NCBI GenBank assembly: GCA_009193035.1 | Contig: SWDT01000132.1 | Span: 78,862 to 142,861, forward strand | Direction: 5' to 3' | Origin: Halicephalobus mephisto | Lineage: Eukaryota; Nematoda; Chromadorea; Rhabditida; Panagrolaimidae | Length of the DNA stretch: 64,000 bases | Made by a program: the position numbers and the translations under genes | Shown here: in pieces, positions 45,997 to 57,149 of the stretch | Layout of the letters: each line of letters opens with the position of its first letter | How positions within the stretch are numbered: the stretch's first letter is position 1 | The notes under the pieces: generated by a model | Told to the model about the DNA's origin: nothing | Database searches by the model: none | Seen by the model: the letters and a program-made list of their open reading frames with translations, nothing else

Positions 45997-48900
45997 AATG
46001 TTCGATAATTAAAGACACAAGTGCAAAACAATTTCAGATTCCCATGGTGAAAAAAATTTGGATCTATACTATTAGGAAAAATAAAAAATTTTAAAATCGA
46101 CCAAATATAACTTTTTAGAATTTTTCGGAAATTTTAAGATTGAAGATTTTTAAAAATTTTGAAATTTTTACGGTTTTAGAAATTTCAAAAGTTATTTTGA
46201 AATTTCGAAAAGTTCCAAAATTTTTTATCAGATTCGAAAAGTTCCTGTGAAATTTTGGAAAATTTTAGAAAATTTCGAAAAATTTCGAAAAATTTCCACG
46301 AGATTTTGGAAAATAGTAAAAGTTACTGTAAAATCTTAAGAAATCTCAATAATTTTTATTAAATTATGGAAAATTTTAGAAACTTTTGTAAGATTTTAAA
46401 AGACTAGGGATTTCTACGAAATTCTTGAAGATTTTAGAAAATTTTAGAAGATTATGGAAAATTCTAAAAATTTCAATTAGATTCTCGAAAATTTCGAAAA
46501 CATAAAATTTTTAAATTTTTCATTAAATGAAAAAAATCAAAAAATTTTTTACAAAATTCTAATTTTAAAAAAAATTTATGTCCGCAATTTTAAGGCGAAT
46601 TCGGAAATGAATCATTTTAAAACTCTCATTTTTTAAGAATTGATTTAGGCTAGCCAAAAATCAATAAAAAAAATTTAATTTTATCTAGATGTTTGTTCCA
46701 GAAAGTGATCAACCAATAATCAATCAAGTTAAAGAGGTAGCCAAAAAGATAAAAAACAATCAAAAAAATTTTACTTTGATTCAAAAAAAATAAAAAAATT
46801 TAAAATAAAGATTTCATAAAAAAATAAATAAAATTTTTTATAAAATCGAAAAAATTTGAATAAAAATTAAAAAAAATAAAAAATATTTAAATTAAAGTTT
46901 TCTAAAAAATCGGAAAAATTTAAATTAAAATTTTCTAAAAAATGGAAAATATTTTTTAAAATCGGAAAAATTTGAATAAAAATTTTTAAAAATCGGAGAA
47001 ATTTAAATAAAAATTTTTTAAAATTGATAAAAAAGACAAAAATGAAAGTAACCAATCTGCCAAAATTAAATAAAATCAAAGTCATTGGATTTGTTTTAAA
47101 ATTGCCAGATGACAGTTGGTAGAGCCCCGCTGGCAATTGGGACTTTTTAGATCTTCAACAAAAATCCCAAAAAGATAATGATCGAAAAAATTTCAAAAAA
47201 AGGAGCTTAAAAATTGTTTCTACTTTTTCTGACACATCACATTATCAAAAATGTCAGTCAAAAAATCGCTTCGTGGCTTTGGGGTTTCTAAAACGGGACT
47301 GTTTCAGCGGCATTAACAAAGAAAATCCATCAAATTTTTTAGTTTAATAAAAATGCAAATTTGTAAATTTCAAAAATCAGCGGGATTTGACATGTCAACT
47401 GGAGGGGGTCTCAGGGGAATCAATTACATAAAAAAATTTATTTGGTCGATTTAAAAAAAAATTAAAATTTCTCAAAATTGAAAAAAATTAAAATTTCTCA
47501 AAACTTAAAAAAATTAAAATTTCTCAAAACTTAAAAAAATTAAAATTTCTCAAAACTTAAAAATTTAAATCTTCTCAAAATTAAAAAACACTGAAAATTT
47601 TAAAATTTAAATTCCTCAAAACTTAAAAATTTAAACCTTTTAAAATTTAAAAATTAATAAAAAAAATTCTTAAAATAAAAACCTTTCAAAATAAAATAAG
47701 AAATTTAGTTTTTCTAAATAAAAAAATCAAACAAACTTGAAAAGTCAAGTAGGAACAAAAAAGGGTTTTAAAATTATTTTAAGACTATTTAATTTTCAGA
47801 TTTATTCTAAAAAATAAAAATATTTAAATTAAAAAAAATATTTTTAAACTTTCTTATTAAGAAAAAATAAAAATATAAATTTAAAATGAAAGAAATTAAA
47901 AAAAAATTAAAAATCAGAGAATTTAAAAAATTAAAAATTAATCAAATTTAAATAATTTAAAAATCAAAAAATTTAAAAATTTAAAAATCAAAAAAAAATC
48001 ATAAAATTTAAAAATCAAAGAAATGTAAAATCAGAGAATTTTAAAAATTTAAAATCAAGAAAGTTTGAAATTTACTGAAAAAATTGTTTGGATAATTAAT
48101 TACAACAAAAAAATTTATTTACTTAAGTTTCAAATCCGCTTTGAAAAAATTGAAATTCTAAAAATAAAAAATCAGAAACTTGATAGGTTAAATTTAAAAA
48201 AAATTACTTAACCGGGTTTTAAATTTTTCATAAAAAAAAATAAAAACTTAAATTTCTTGTATAAAAAAATTTTCAAAATAGAAAATGTAAGAAATCTGAG
48301 AGGTCAAATAAAAACAAGAAGAATTTTATGAGAATCAATTACTGTAGAAAAAATTATTTGAGTTTTAAATTTATTATAAGAAAAAATAAAAAATCTTTTA
48401 TAATAAATTTGAAAACTTTTTAAAGCAGAAAATGTAAGAAATCTGACAGGTCAACTGGAGACAAGGAGAATTTTATGGGAATCAATTACAATAGAAAACA
48501 TCAGGTCAAGTTTCAAGTTTGCTTCACGAAAAATTCCAAATTGACGATCGCTAGACGCGTGATCGAGAAGTCCTGCCAAGAGGATCAAAATTCATAAACG
48601 TGCAGACTACTCCAGGGGTACCTTTTTGCTTACTTTGCGAGCTTGTCAAATTTGTCAACAAACACGGACAAATAACGAGTCAAATGAAAATTGAAATTGA
48701 GATAATAATCAAGTCCGAAAAGCTCTCAACTCTAATGTTTGGTCATTTTATAATTGAAACATTGTAAAGTAAAAAAAAAAAAATATATATATATATTCCA
48801 AGGCCAAAAACGCATTCAATCAGGCCAGAGAGATTCGTCACGGAGATTGCGGCGTTGCCAGACATTCGTCACCGATATTGAACGCTTTTTTGTCCTATTT

Positions 48901-49029
48901 GTCACAGAAATAAATTATTCTTCGTCTTAACGTTTATCCCGACCAGGGCAGGGTCCACTTTTCGGATAAGTTAATGGAAAGTGTTCTTTATTAAGATTGA
49001 TTTGTCGAAAAAGTAACGAGGTCAGAATC
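45997..49029. repeat. A+T-rich repeats with isolated open islands
   Basis: Degenerate repeats dominate. A unit with AGGTCAACTGGAGACAAGGA and GAATCAATTAC recurs at about 47390, 48300 and 48440. Islands: 46688-46735 (an ATG after TTTATCTAG, reading MFVPESDQPIINQVKE, then GTAGCC), 47112-47346 (plus frame of about 75 codons after a TAG, with FLDLQQKSQKDNDRKNF) and 48620-48960. At 48805-48893 the ends AAAAACGCATTCAAT and ATTGAACGCTTTTTT form an imperfect inverted repeat around two ATTCGTCAC motifs. Confidence 0.4.
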
Positions 49030-49360
49030 CTTCGACTGGGGATCGAACCTGGGTATCACGCGTGACAATCAGGGACATCAACCACTACACCACAAAAGGA
49101 AAAAGAAATCTACCTTTAAAATTAGTTTTCTTTTTTCTCACTTTTTAAAGAAAAATAGTTTTTTAACAGGAGTTGAACCTGGATATCACGAGTGAGAGCT
49201 GAGAATGCTGACCACTACGTTACAGAAAAAAACGTGTTTTCAAAATAAATTTTTTTCTTGTTTTTATAAAAAAGTAACACTTCAATCAGGGGCTGAACCC
49301 ACATCTCACGTGTGACAGTCGACTGCTCTCACCACTAAACTACGAAAGAAATCACCGACG
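49030..49360 (-). repeat. Tandem array of three tRNA-like sequences, locus 2
   Basis: Three units about 120 bases apart, read on the minus strand, each have an A-box-like stretch (TGTAGTGGTTGA, CGTAGTGGTCAG, TTTAGTGGTGAG) and a B-box-like GGTTC. Anticodon loops resemble Asp (TTGTCAC), Glu (GCTCTCAC) and Asp (CTGTCAC). The unit nearest 49100-49030 pairs six of seven acceptor bases (CCTTTTG with TCGAAGG), but its T-stem has mismatches. All three look like pseudogenes or a tRNA-derived SINE. The 120-base period includes A+T-rich spacers. Confidence 0.6.
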
Positions 49361-49578
49361 TCGAAATAAATTATAAACAACAAATTGTATTTTCTCTCGT
49401 TAATACTCCAATGTGACTTAGATTTTTTTGAAAACAAAAATGACTAAGAATTCATTTTAAAGTAAGATTAATTAGTTTTGGATATCAGACAAGTTGATGG
49501 ACAAAAAGACAATAAATTTTTTGGAATTTATCGAGATCAGTTGTAAAGTAAACGAGAAAGCCACTAACCTTTGTGGTC

Positions 49579-49647
49579 CAACTAAGATGCGGCTGGCGCG
49601 AATTTTGACAGTTGTGCAAAATTAACACAGAGCACATCATTAATGTA
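49579..49647 (-). other. Possible small first exon
   Basis: On the minus strand an ATG near 49647 opens a frame (MMCSVLILHNCQNSRQPHLS) of 23 codons that runs to a GTTAGT donor at 49578. No partner exon is proven. Weak candidate for an alternative start exon. Confidence 0.2.
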
Positions 49648-49649
49648 AA

Positions 49650-50320
49650 AATAAGGGATAGAAATTGTTACAAAACAGTCCTGAGGCGAATTTTTGGGGT
49701 TTTATAACTATATTATTAAAAATAAAAATTGTCCCAAAGCGAATTTTGAAAATTACAGAATTTTAATAAAAATAAAAATAATTCAAAAAGGGTCCCGAAA
49801 AGAATTTAAAAAATTGTTAGAAAAGTTTAAAAATTACAGAATTTTAATTTAATAAAAATAAAAATAATTCAAAAATGGTCCCGAAGAGAATTTTTTAAAA
49901 ATCTCAAAAATTATTTTAGAAAAGTTTAAAAATTACAGAATTTTAATTTAATTAAAATAATTCAGAAATGGTCCCGAAGAGAATTTAAAAAATTGTTAGA
50001 AAAGTTTAAAAATTACAGAATTTTAATAAAAATAAAAATAATTCAAAAAGGGTCCCGAAGAGAATTTAAAAAATTGTTAGAAAAGTTTAAAAATTACAGA
50101 ATTTTAATTTAATTAAAATAATTCAGAAATGGTCCCGAAGAGAATTTAAAAAATTGTTAGAAAAGTTTAAAAATTACAGGATTTTAATTTAATAAAAATA
50201 ATTCAAAAATGGTCCTGAAGAGAATTTAAAAAATTGTTAGGAAAGTTTAAAAATTACAGAATTTTAATTTAATAAAAATAATTCAGAAATGGTCCCGAAG
50301 CGAGTTTCTAAAATTTCCAA
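49650..50320. repeat. Minisatellite with GGTCCCGAA motif
   Basis: Seven to eight copies of an 85-100 base unit carry ATGGTCCCGAAGAGAATTT, TTGTTAGAAAAGTTTAAAAA and TTACAGAATTTTAATTTAA. The GGTCCCGA motif relates it to the dispersed GGTCTCGAC family. Copies are clean enough to suggest recent expansion. Confidence 0.8.
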
Positions 50321-52170
50321 AATTCGAAATTTTTAAACTTTTGAAAATTATAAAAAATCTTAAAATTTCGGTAAAAATAAATTTAAAAAAAAATTCTCGA
50401 CACGATTTTATTTAACTTTTTAAATAATTTTTAATTTTGGTTTTGAAATTATAAAAATTAGTTTTTTTTACGAAAAACGACAAACAAATTTATCATTGAA
50501 AAATTCCGAATAAAGATAAAATCGAAAAAAGGCGTATTTTTGATTAATTACAAATTTTTAAATTTTTAAATTAGGAAAATAATTATTTGGCAGTTTCTCC
50601 TTCAAGATCTTTGATTTTATAAAATTTATTCAATTTTATTTAAATTAATAAAATATATTAATACAGTGATTGTAATAAAAAATAATTTTAAAATATTAAA
50701 AAATAATTTAAAATAATTTAAAATATTATTTAAAAATAGTTAAAAATTATCAAAAAATTATTTTAAAATATAAAAATTATTAAAAAATATTATAAACTAT
50801 TTCATACTATTTTTTATTTCTAGATTATTATTTTTAGTAACTGGATTAGTCTAAATGATAATCACGACTAAAAATCGATTTAAAAAAAAATTGATTTCTA
50901 AAAAATTTCGAAATGAATACGAATCAAGAGGACAAAAATCCTAAAGGACAATTATCATATAATAATTTTTTTCGTTTTCAGATTAATCTCTGTGAAAATT
51001 AAAATAGTATAATACAGTAATCGTGACTAAGAAATTTAAAAAAAAAACCTTAAAATCCCCCAAGGCGATTAGGGGTCAAGAGTCCCAAAGGAAAAAATAT
51101 TACAGAATTTTTTAAACCTTTCAGAATAGTTTTTTTATTAACTAGATTAATCTAAAATAGTAATCGTGACTAAGAAATTTAAAAAAAAACCTTAAAATCC
51201 CCAAGGCGATTAGGGGTCAAAAGTCCCAAGGAAAGAAATATTATAGAATTTTTTAAACCTTTCAGAATAGTTTTTTTAATAAATTAGATTAATCTAAAAT
51301 AGTAATCGTGACTAAGAAATTCAAAAATAAAGAATTCTAAAATCCCTCAAGACGATTAGGGGTCAAAAGTCCCAAGGGAGGAAACGTCCTAGATGAGCAA
51401 CTGCCATAAGCGGATAAAAACAAGGTTTAATTAACTCATCCGAGACGAAATTGAAACTGATTTTCGTTAATTTCTTTCCCGAAATCCGCCAAATGTCAAT
51501 TGCGACTGTCCGAAGACCATTAACGAGAAATAAGAAGAATTAAAATCGGATTTTTGCGCAGGTCGTAAAAAAGAATAAATTTTGAAATTCATCGATAGTG
51601 TGATAATCTTCACTTTTACGACTTTTGAATCTATTTGGTAAATTTCAAAAAATAATCATCAGTTTGTAAAGAGTTCTCAAATTTCACAAACACAATGTCA
51701 GTCTTTCCTTTTCTGGATTTGACTGTTTATATTTATGTTCAAAACCAAAGCTTAGAGAACAGTTTGTACGTTTTTCTTCACAATGACCATGTTGACCATT
51801 GAGCGGCAAAACCGGACAATCGGAAAGGTAAGTCATCCACAGCTGGCCCGACAGGAGCTCTTTAACCGTAATTAAACCGAGAAGTCAGTTGGAAAAATCC
51901 ATGACAATGCCCTAGGAAAGATTTCAGTAAAGCCACTTGATGAATATTTCATCAACAGGAAGGCAAATGAGCTTCGAGAATAGGGTTCAACATGTGAAAT
52001 GGACTACAGTACACCTGAGGGACTATTCTGATGGATGAAATGTTAGAAAATAAATCGACAAATCTGAATCCAGATGTTAATTACTCGGAAGAAACATCGT
52101 TCTAGTTTTGTATTAGTTACTGTAGACAAGAAACGAAAAGCAATTAATAATTGGCAATACAGTAGGAACC

Positions 52171-52332
52171 TATACATAAACAATTGTAACTTTTGGCGCA
52201 ATAACAATAGAAATTTTCACTATTATTTTTAATTTTCGTCACAAATTTCAAATATTTATAAAAATGTGACGATAATTATAAATTTGTCACATTTCGAAAT
52301 TGTTACTGAATTAAAAATTATGTTTTTTTTTA
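52171..52332. mobile_element. Palindromic MITE-like element, diverged copy
   Basis: A diverged member of the family described at 52495-52832, with GTAACTTTTGG on the left and GTTACTGAATTAAAA on the right. It shares the internal GTGACGATAATTATAAATT block. Confidence 0.55.
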
Positions 52333-52494
52333 AATAACTGATTGATATATTAGTTGAGCTTCTGAATCCTCCAAAAGTTTCTTATTTTAGGTAGACTTAG
52401 ATCCATTAATATCATCTTCTACATTTACAAAATCTCTACTTTTTTGTCCAAGTTACTGTAGATAAAAAATTAAGACTATTATTTTCCAATACAG

Positions 52495-52832
52495 TACGCA
52501 AAAAAGCGTAACTTTTAGTTAAGTAACAATTTCGATATGTGGCAAATTTATAACTATTTTTACATTTTTATGGATATTTGAAATTTGTGACGGAAATTAA
52601 AATGTAATAGTCACGATTAATATTTTTTTACCAAACTAAACGTTACGTTTCTTTTGTGTAAAGAGTTTGGATAGTGTCTATTTTGAACTGAGATCAGGGC
52701 TTTCTAGTCACTATCCGAAAACAGCTCCAATACACAAAAAAAGTAACTTTTGGTTCTGTAGCAATTCCGAAATGTAACATAATAGTCACAATTTCTATTT
52801 GTTACTGAATAAAAGTTACGCTTTTTTGTATA
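52495..52832. mobile_element. Composite of two palindromic MITE-like elements
   Basis: Two palindromes (52495-52660 and 52731-52832) have ends of the form TACACAAAAAAGCGTAAC and its reverse complement. They are joined by a 70-base spacer that itself starts GGATAGTG and ends CACTATCC. The outer TA at each end suggests TA target duplications, as in Tc1/mariner-type MITEs. No transposase frame is present. Confidence 0.7.
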
Positions 52833-53203
52833 AGAACCTACGATATTTACGATTTTCGAAAGAGTTTTTATTTTTAGGAAACCTCATGTACTGTAAGGTT
52901 GTCCTTCTGAATTCAGGAAAATGAAGATTATAACCGAACTCTGCGAAAACCACCAATTATGTCATTTTTACGGGAAAGAGTCCATTAAGAAATGAGGACA
53001 ATTGGCCAAAGGCAAAAACACTTGAAAGGTTTTCCGGAAACGGGAATTAATCCGATTTCCGTCCAGTTCGGGCCCTAATAACTGTTTGCATTGGGATATG
53101 AGTCATAGGTCAAGCAGCAAGTGCTCTTAAAATATGGTAATTGAAAATTCTTAAAAAATGAGCAATACTGATTTTATAAAAGATCAAAGAAAAAATTTCT
53201 TAC

Positions 53204-53286
53204 CATTTGTCACCGAGCAATTCTTCATCACTGTCGTCGTCCGAACAATTCAGAAAATGTTCCAACATCAGATTTTCCAATGACAT
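53204..53286 (-). CDS. Candidate first exon, probably of a long mig-10 isoform
   Basis: On the minus strand an ATG at 53286 opens a 27-codon frame (MSLENLMLEHFLNC, then SDDDSDEELLGDK) ending in a GTAAGA donor in phase 2. The acidic stretch recalls the acidic N-termini of lamellipodin-type proteins. Phase 2 fits the exon at 39945-39816, but that implies an intron of about 13 kb. It could instead start a separate gene. Confidence 0.5.
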
Positions 53287-54484
53287 TATACAGTACAGTA
53301 AGGATTAATCTGGAATTTTAAAAGTTATTGTAAAAATTTAATTTTAAAAGTTATTGTAAAAATTTAATTTTAAAAGTTATTGTAAAAATTTAATTTTCTA
53401 AAATTTTCTCGACACGAGTTTTCAAAAATTCTTAATTATAGTTAATTTTTAAAAATTTTAAGAACTTCCAAAAAATCACAAAAATTTCTATTAAATTTTT
53501 GAGATTTTTAAAAAAATATACAAAATTGGAAGAATTTTTATTGTTATCCAAAAAGTTTCAAAAACATTAAATTTTGGAGGCTTTTATAAAAAATATACAA
53601 AATTGGAAAAAGTTTAGAAACTTATTAGGTTTTTAGAGAAGTATATAAAATTGAAAAAATTTAGAAACATTAAATTTTGGAGGCTTTTATAAAAAAAATA
53701 CAAAATTTTAAAACTTTCAAAAACTTATTAGATTTTGGAGATTTTTAAAAAAGTATATAAAATTAGAAAAATTTTTATTAATATCCACAAAGTTTCAAAA
53801 ACTTATTAGATTTTTAGAGAAGTATATAAAATTGAAAACATTTAGAAACTTATTAGATTTTGGAGATTTTTAGAAAAATGTGTTAAATTCGAATTTCTAC
53901 CAGAACTGTCGAATTTCAAAATTCCCAAACTTTGAACTCAAATTAGTTCAAAATTAATGAGACTTGGAACTTTTCGAATTTGGATTTCTCGATTTTCGAA
54001 TCAAAACAATTTAGTTTGAAGTAGGGTCTTTAAAATTCCGATCTCGAACTCTCAAGTTTGAACCCGGTTTTTTCGATTTTCGAAGTCGAATCAATTCGAA
54101 ATCAGAATTCGGCTCCAAAATTCGAAATTTGACAGCTTTAATTTTCACTGATATTCAGAAATTTCCAGAAACTTTCATAAAATCCTGGAAAATTTTAGAA
54201 AATTTCAAAGATTTCGAAATATTCTGAAATTGTAAAAGATTTGAGACATTTTTATAGAATTCTGGAAATTTTCGAAAATTTTAAACAATTTCCAAAGTTT
54301 CTATGAGATTAGAAAACTCTGAAAAACTTTAAAATATTGTGTGAAATTATAAAACATTCTAAGTCACAAAATCTCGGAAATTTTAAAGCCATCCAAAATC
54401 TCGGAAATTTTTGGAAGAGTTCAGATTTTTAAGTTTTATAAAATTACAAAAATTTCTGATGAAAACAAAAAACACTGTTTTTTA

Positions 54485-54648
54485 TACACAAAAAATCGTA
54501 ACTTTTGGTTCAGTAACAATTTCGAAATGTGATGAATTTATAACTATTGCTACATTTTTTATAAATATTTGACTTTTGTGACGAAAATTAAAACATATTA
54601 GTGACGATTTTCTTTTTTTACTGAACCAAAAGTTATTTTTTTTGTGTA
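54485..54648. mobile_element. Palindromic MITE-like element
   Basis: Ends TACACAAAAAATCGTAAC and GTTATTTTTTTTGTGTA, with the internal family block ATTTGACTTTTGTGACGAAA. Confidence 0.65.
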
Positions 54649-54792
54649 GAAGATTCTGGAATTGTTGGAGCTGAATTTTTTTAGAAATTTTTAGGAACTT
54701 CCAGAACTCCATGGAGACTTCTGGAGGTATTCAGAAGGAAATACAGAAGTTTCTGAAAATCATTGAGAAATTTCTAGTTTTTTGGAACTTTT

Positions 54793-54954
54793 TACAGAAA
54801 AACGTAACTTTTGGTTCAGTAACAATTTCGAAATGTGACAAATTTATAACAATCGTCATATTTTTATAAATATTTGAAATTTGTGACGAAAATTAAAACA
54901 TATTAGTGACGATTTCCATTTGTTATTGTGCCAGAAGTTACGCTTTTGTGTGTA
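54793..54954. mobile_element. Palindromic MITE-like element
   Basis: Ends TACAGAAAAACGTAACTTTT and GTTACGCTTTTGTGTGTA, with the internal block ATTTGAAATTTGTGACGAAA. Confidence 0.65.
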
Positions 54955-55628
54955 GGAATACCAAAGAAACAACATACTCGAAGGAAGCTCCGGAAAATGT
55001 TACAACTAAAAAAACAAAACAAATGTCAAAAATAACGACTTTATTGAAAAAGTGACTTAAAGATTTTATTCCATCAAAGGAAAGAGATAATTTTATTTCT
55101 GTCTTAGTTGTCTGAAACAAAACATGGAATATGGTCGGATTAAGATAGATGTCCGCGGATCATTAGCTTAAATGGAGACCAATTGTGTCTCGCGGCATTC
55201 ATTATCCGACTAGAATGCTCTATTTAATGTCTTTGGCTTGTTTCCAATCATCTGAGGACTAAATTTGAAAACACAGGCTTCCTTATTAAAACCAAAAAGT
55301 TGAAATTAAAAATATAATTAAAAGTAAAAATAAAAAATTTATTTAAAAATAAAAATAAAAAATTTATTTAAAATTTAAAAAATAAAAATAAAAAAATTTA
55401 TTTTAAATAAAAAAGTTAAAATTAGAAATTTATTTAAGATAAAAAAGTTGAAAATAAAGTAAAAAAGTTAAAATTAAAATTAAAATTTTAAAATTTATGT
55501 TACAAAAATTAAAAAAGATCAATTAGTGAATATTTTTGAAGTTGTACTGCGGATCATTCGTGAAAATTATAAGAAAGAATAAATGTGAAAAATATTATAT
55601 AAAAATAAAAAGCAAAAATGGGCGTTCC

Positions 55629-56032
55629 TACACATACAAAAGCATAATTTTTAGTTCTGTAACAATTCCGAAATGTAACAAATTTATAACAATCGTCACA
55701 TTTTCATGAACATTTGAAATTTGTGACGGAAATTAAAATGTAACAGTGACGATTTCTATTTTTTTTACCAAACTAAAAGTTACGTTTCTTTTGTGCAGAA
55801 ATCTTGGATAGTGTCTATTTCCAACTGAAATCAGGGCTTTCTAGTCACTATCCGAAAACAACTCCAATGCACAAAAAACGTAACTTTTGGTTCTGTAACA
55901 ATTCCGAAATGTAACAAATTTATAACAATCGTCACATTTTCATGAACATTTGAAATTTGTGACGGAAATTAAAATGTAACAGTGACGATTTCTATTTTTT
56001 TTACCAAACTAAAAGTTACGCTTTTTTGTATA
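55629..56032. mobile_element. Composite of two palindromic MITE-like elements
   Basis: Same build as 52495-52832: palindromes at 55629-55797 and 55868-56032 around a 70-base spacer beginning GGATAGTG and ending CACTATCC. The spacer is almost identical to that at 52661-52730, showing that the pair moved or was copied as a unit. Confidence 0.7.
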
Positions 56033-56480
56033 TAGAGGATAGTCTCGAGAAGACTTTTTAGAAAATTTTAAAATTTTCAACTGGACTCCAGAAGTCTAAA
56101 AAATTTCAAGATTTTAGAATTTTCAACAGGATTTCAGAAATTTCCAAAAAATTCTAAAAAATTCCAGAACTTCAAACTAGATTCCGAAAAAGTATAATAT
56201 CGTAAGAAACAAATTTTATAGATGTCTGTTCGTTAGAATCTCGATTCAATTTAGCTCGTTGGAAAAAGAACACCAGAACGATGACCAACGGTCAATCTTC
56301 TGCCGACGGCGATATCATCATCCGAGCCTCCGGGGATTTGCTCAAGCTTGTCCTGAACGTTTTCTCGTTAAGCCGATTTCGGACTTTTCCGAGCTTCAAA
56401 AAGCTAAAAATTCAAAAACTAAAAATAAAAAATTTTATTCAAAATTATTACAAAAAATAAATTAAATAAAAAATTCAAAT

Positions 56481-57149
56481 TTATTCATTTTTTTTGTTTT
56501 TTCGGGATTTCTTGAGACCTTGTTTTTTTCCTTTTTTAGATTTTTTGTTTTTTCTTTGTTTTCGGTCTTCTTTCTGACGTTTCTCAGCTCTACGAGAGGA
56601 TCGGGACAGAAGTACCTAAATTCGAAATTTATATTTAAAATTTTTTTTATTAAAATTCAGAAATTTATATTTAAAAAAAAATTTTTTTTATTAAAATTTA
56701 GAAATTTATATTTTAAGAAAAAATTTTTTAATTAAAATTCAGAAATTTATATTTAAAAATTTTTTTTATTAAAATTCAGAAATTTATATTTTAAAATTTT
56801 TTTATTAAAATTTAGAAATTTATATTTTAAAAAATTTTGAAATTAATATTTAAGAAAAAAATAAAATAAAATTGTATTGAAATTTTAAAATTTATGTTTT
56901 TGAAAGAAAATATTGAAATTTATTTTTTATAAAATTTAGAATTTTTTTTGTAAAATTTAGAATTTTTTTTATAAAATTTAGAATTTTTTGTTGTAAAATT
57001 TAGGATTTATTTTGTAAAACTTAAATTCGAACCTTGGCGGAATCCAAATGCTGAGTTGCGGCGGTGATTTGGGACGTTTTTCTTTGAAAAGCAGAAGCGG
57101 CAACTTGGATCAAGATCAAACTGACAAAAATAAGGAAATAAATCTTCAT
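56481..57149 (-). CDS. Small secreted lysine/arginine-rich protein, unknown family
   Basis: Two minus-strand exons, 57149-57033 and 56615-56481, join in phase 0 across GTTCGA and AATTTAG and give 83 residues. The first exon is a clear signal peptide (MKIYFLIFVSLILIQVAASA) followed by a short neutral stretch. The second exon is extremely basic: about half of its 44 residues are Lys or Arg (RRAEKRQKEDRKQRKNKK, GKKQGLKK). It has no cysteines and contains dibasic sites. It should enter the secretory pathway; an antimicrobial, polyanion-binding or processed-peptide role is possible, but nothing identifies it. A second frame of exon 2 is open too, but only the chosen one joins in phase. Upstream, 57170-57380 is a less A+T-rich island, perhaps its promoter. 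Confidence 0.6.

Larger units (their letters stand above)
50321..53203. repeat. Repeat-rich stretch with a three-copy unit and an island near 52 kb
   Basis: At about 50930-51390 three copies of a unit of about 140 bases contain AGTAATCGTGACTAAGAAAT and GGCGATTAGGGGTCAA. At 51783-51827 an ATG opens a 15-codon frame to a GTAAGT donor, and 51882-51983 continues in phase 0 with SVGKIHDNALGKISVKPLDE to a TAG. The acceptor is weak and the minus strand is open too. Positions 52910-53140 form another less A+T-rich island. Confidence 0.4.
53287..56480. repeat. Repeat-rich stretch with several MITE-like copies
   Basis: It begins with three copies of ATTTTAAAAGTTATTGTAAA at 53318-53395 and continues with TTTAGAAACTTATTAGATTT repeats to 53880. 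Members of the palindromic family occur at 54485-54648, 54793-54954 and 55629-56032. A less A+T-rich island at 55130-55250 is flanked by GTCGGAT and ATCCGAC. Another at 56230-56400 is open in several frames on both strands (plus MTNGQSSADGDIIIRASGD; minus GGSDDDIAVGRRLTVGH). No gene is called. Confidence 0.5.

Noticed and set aside
49030..49105. Functional tRNA-Asp gene on the minus strand
   Set aside because: The acceptor stem is nearly complete, but the T-stem pairs at only three of five positions and the anticodon stem is mismatched.
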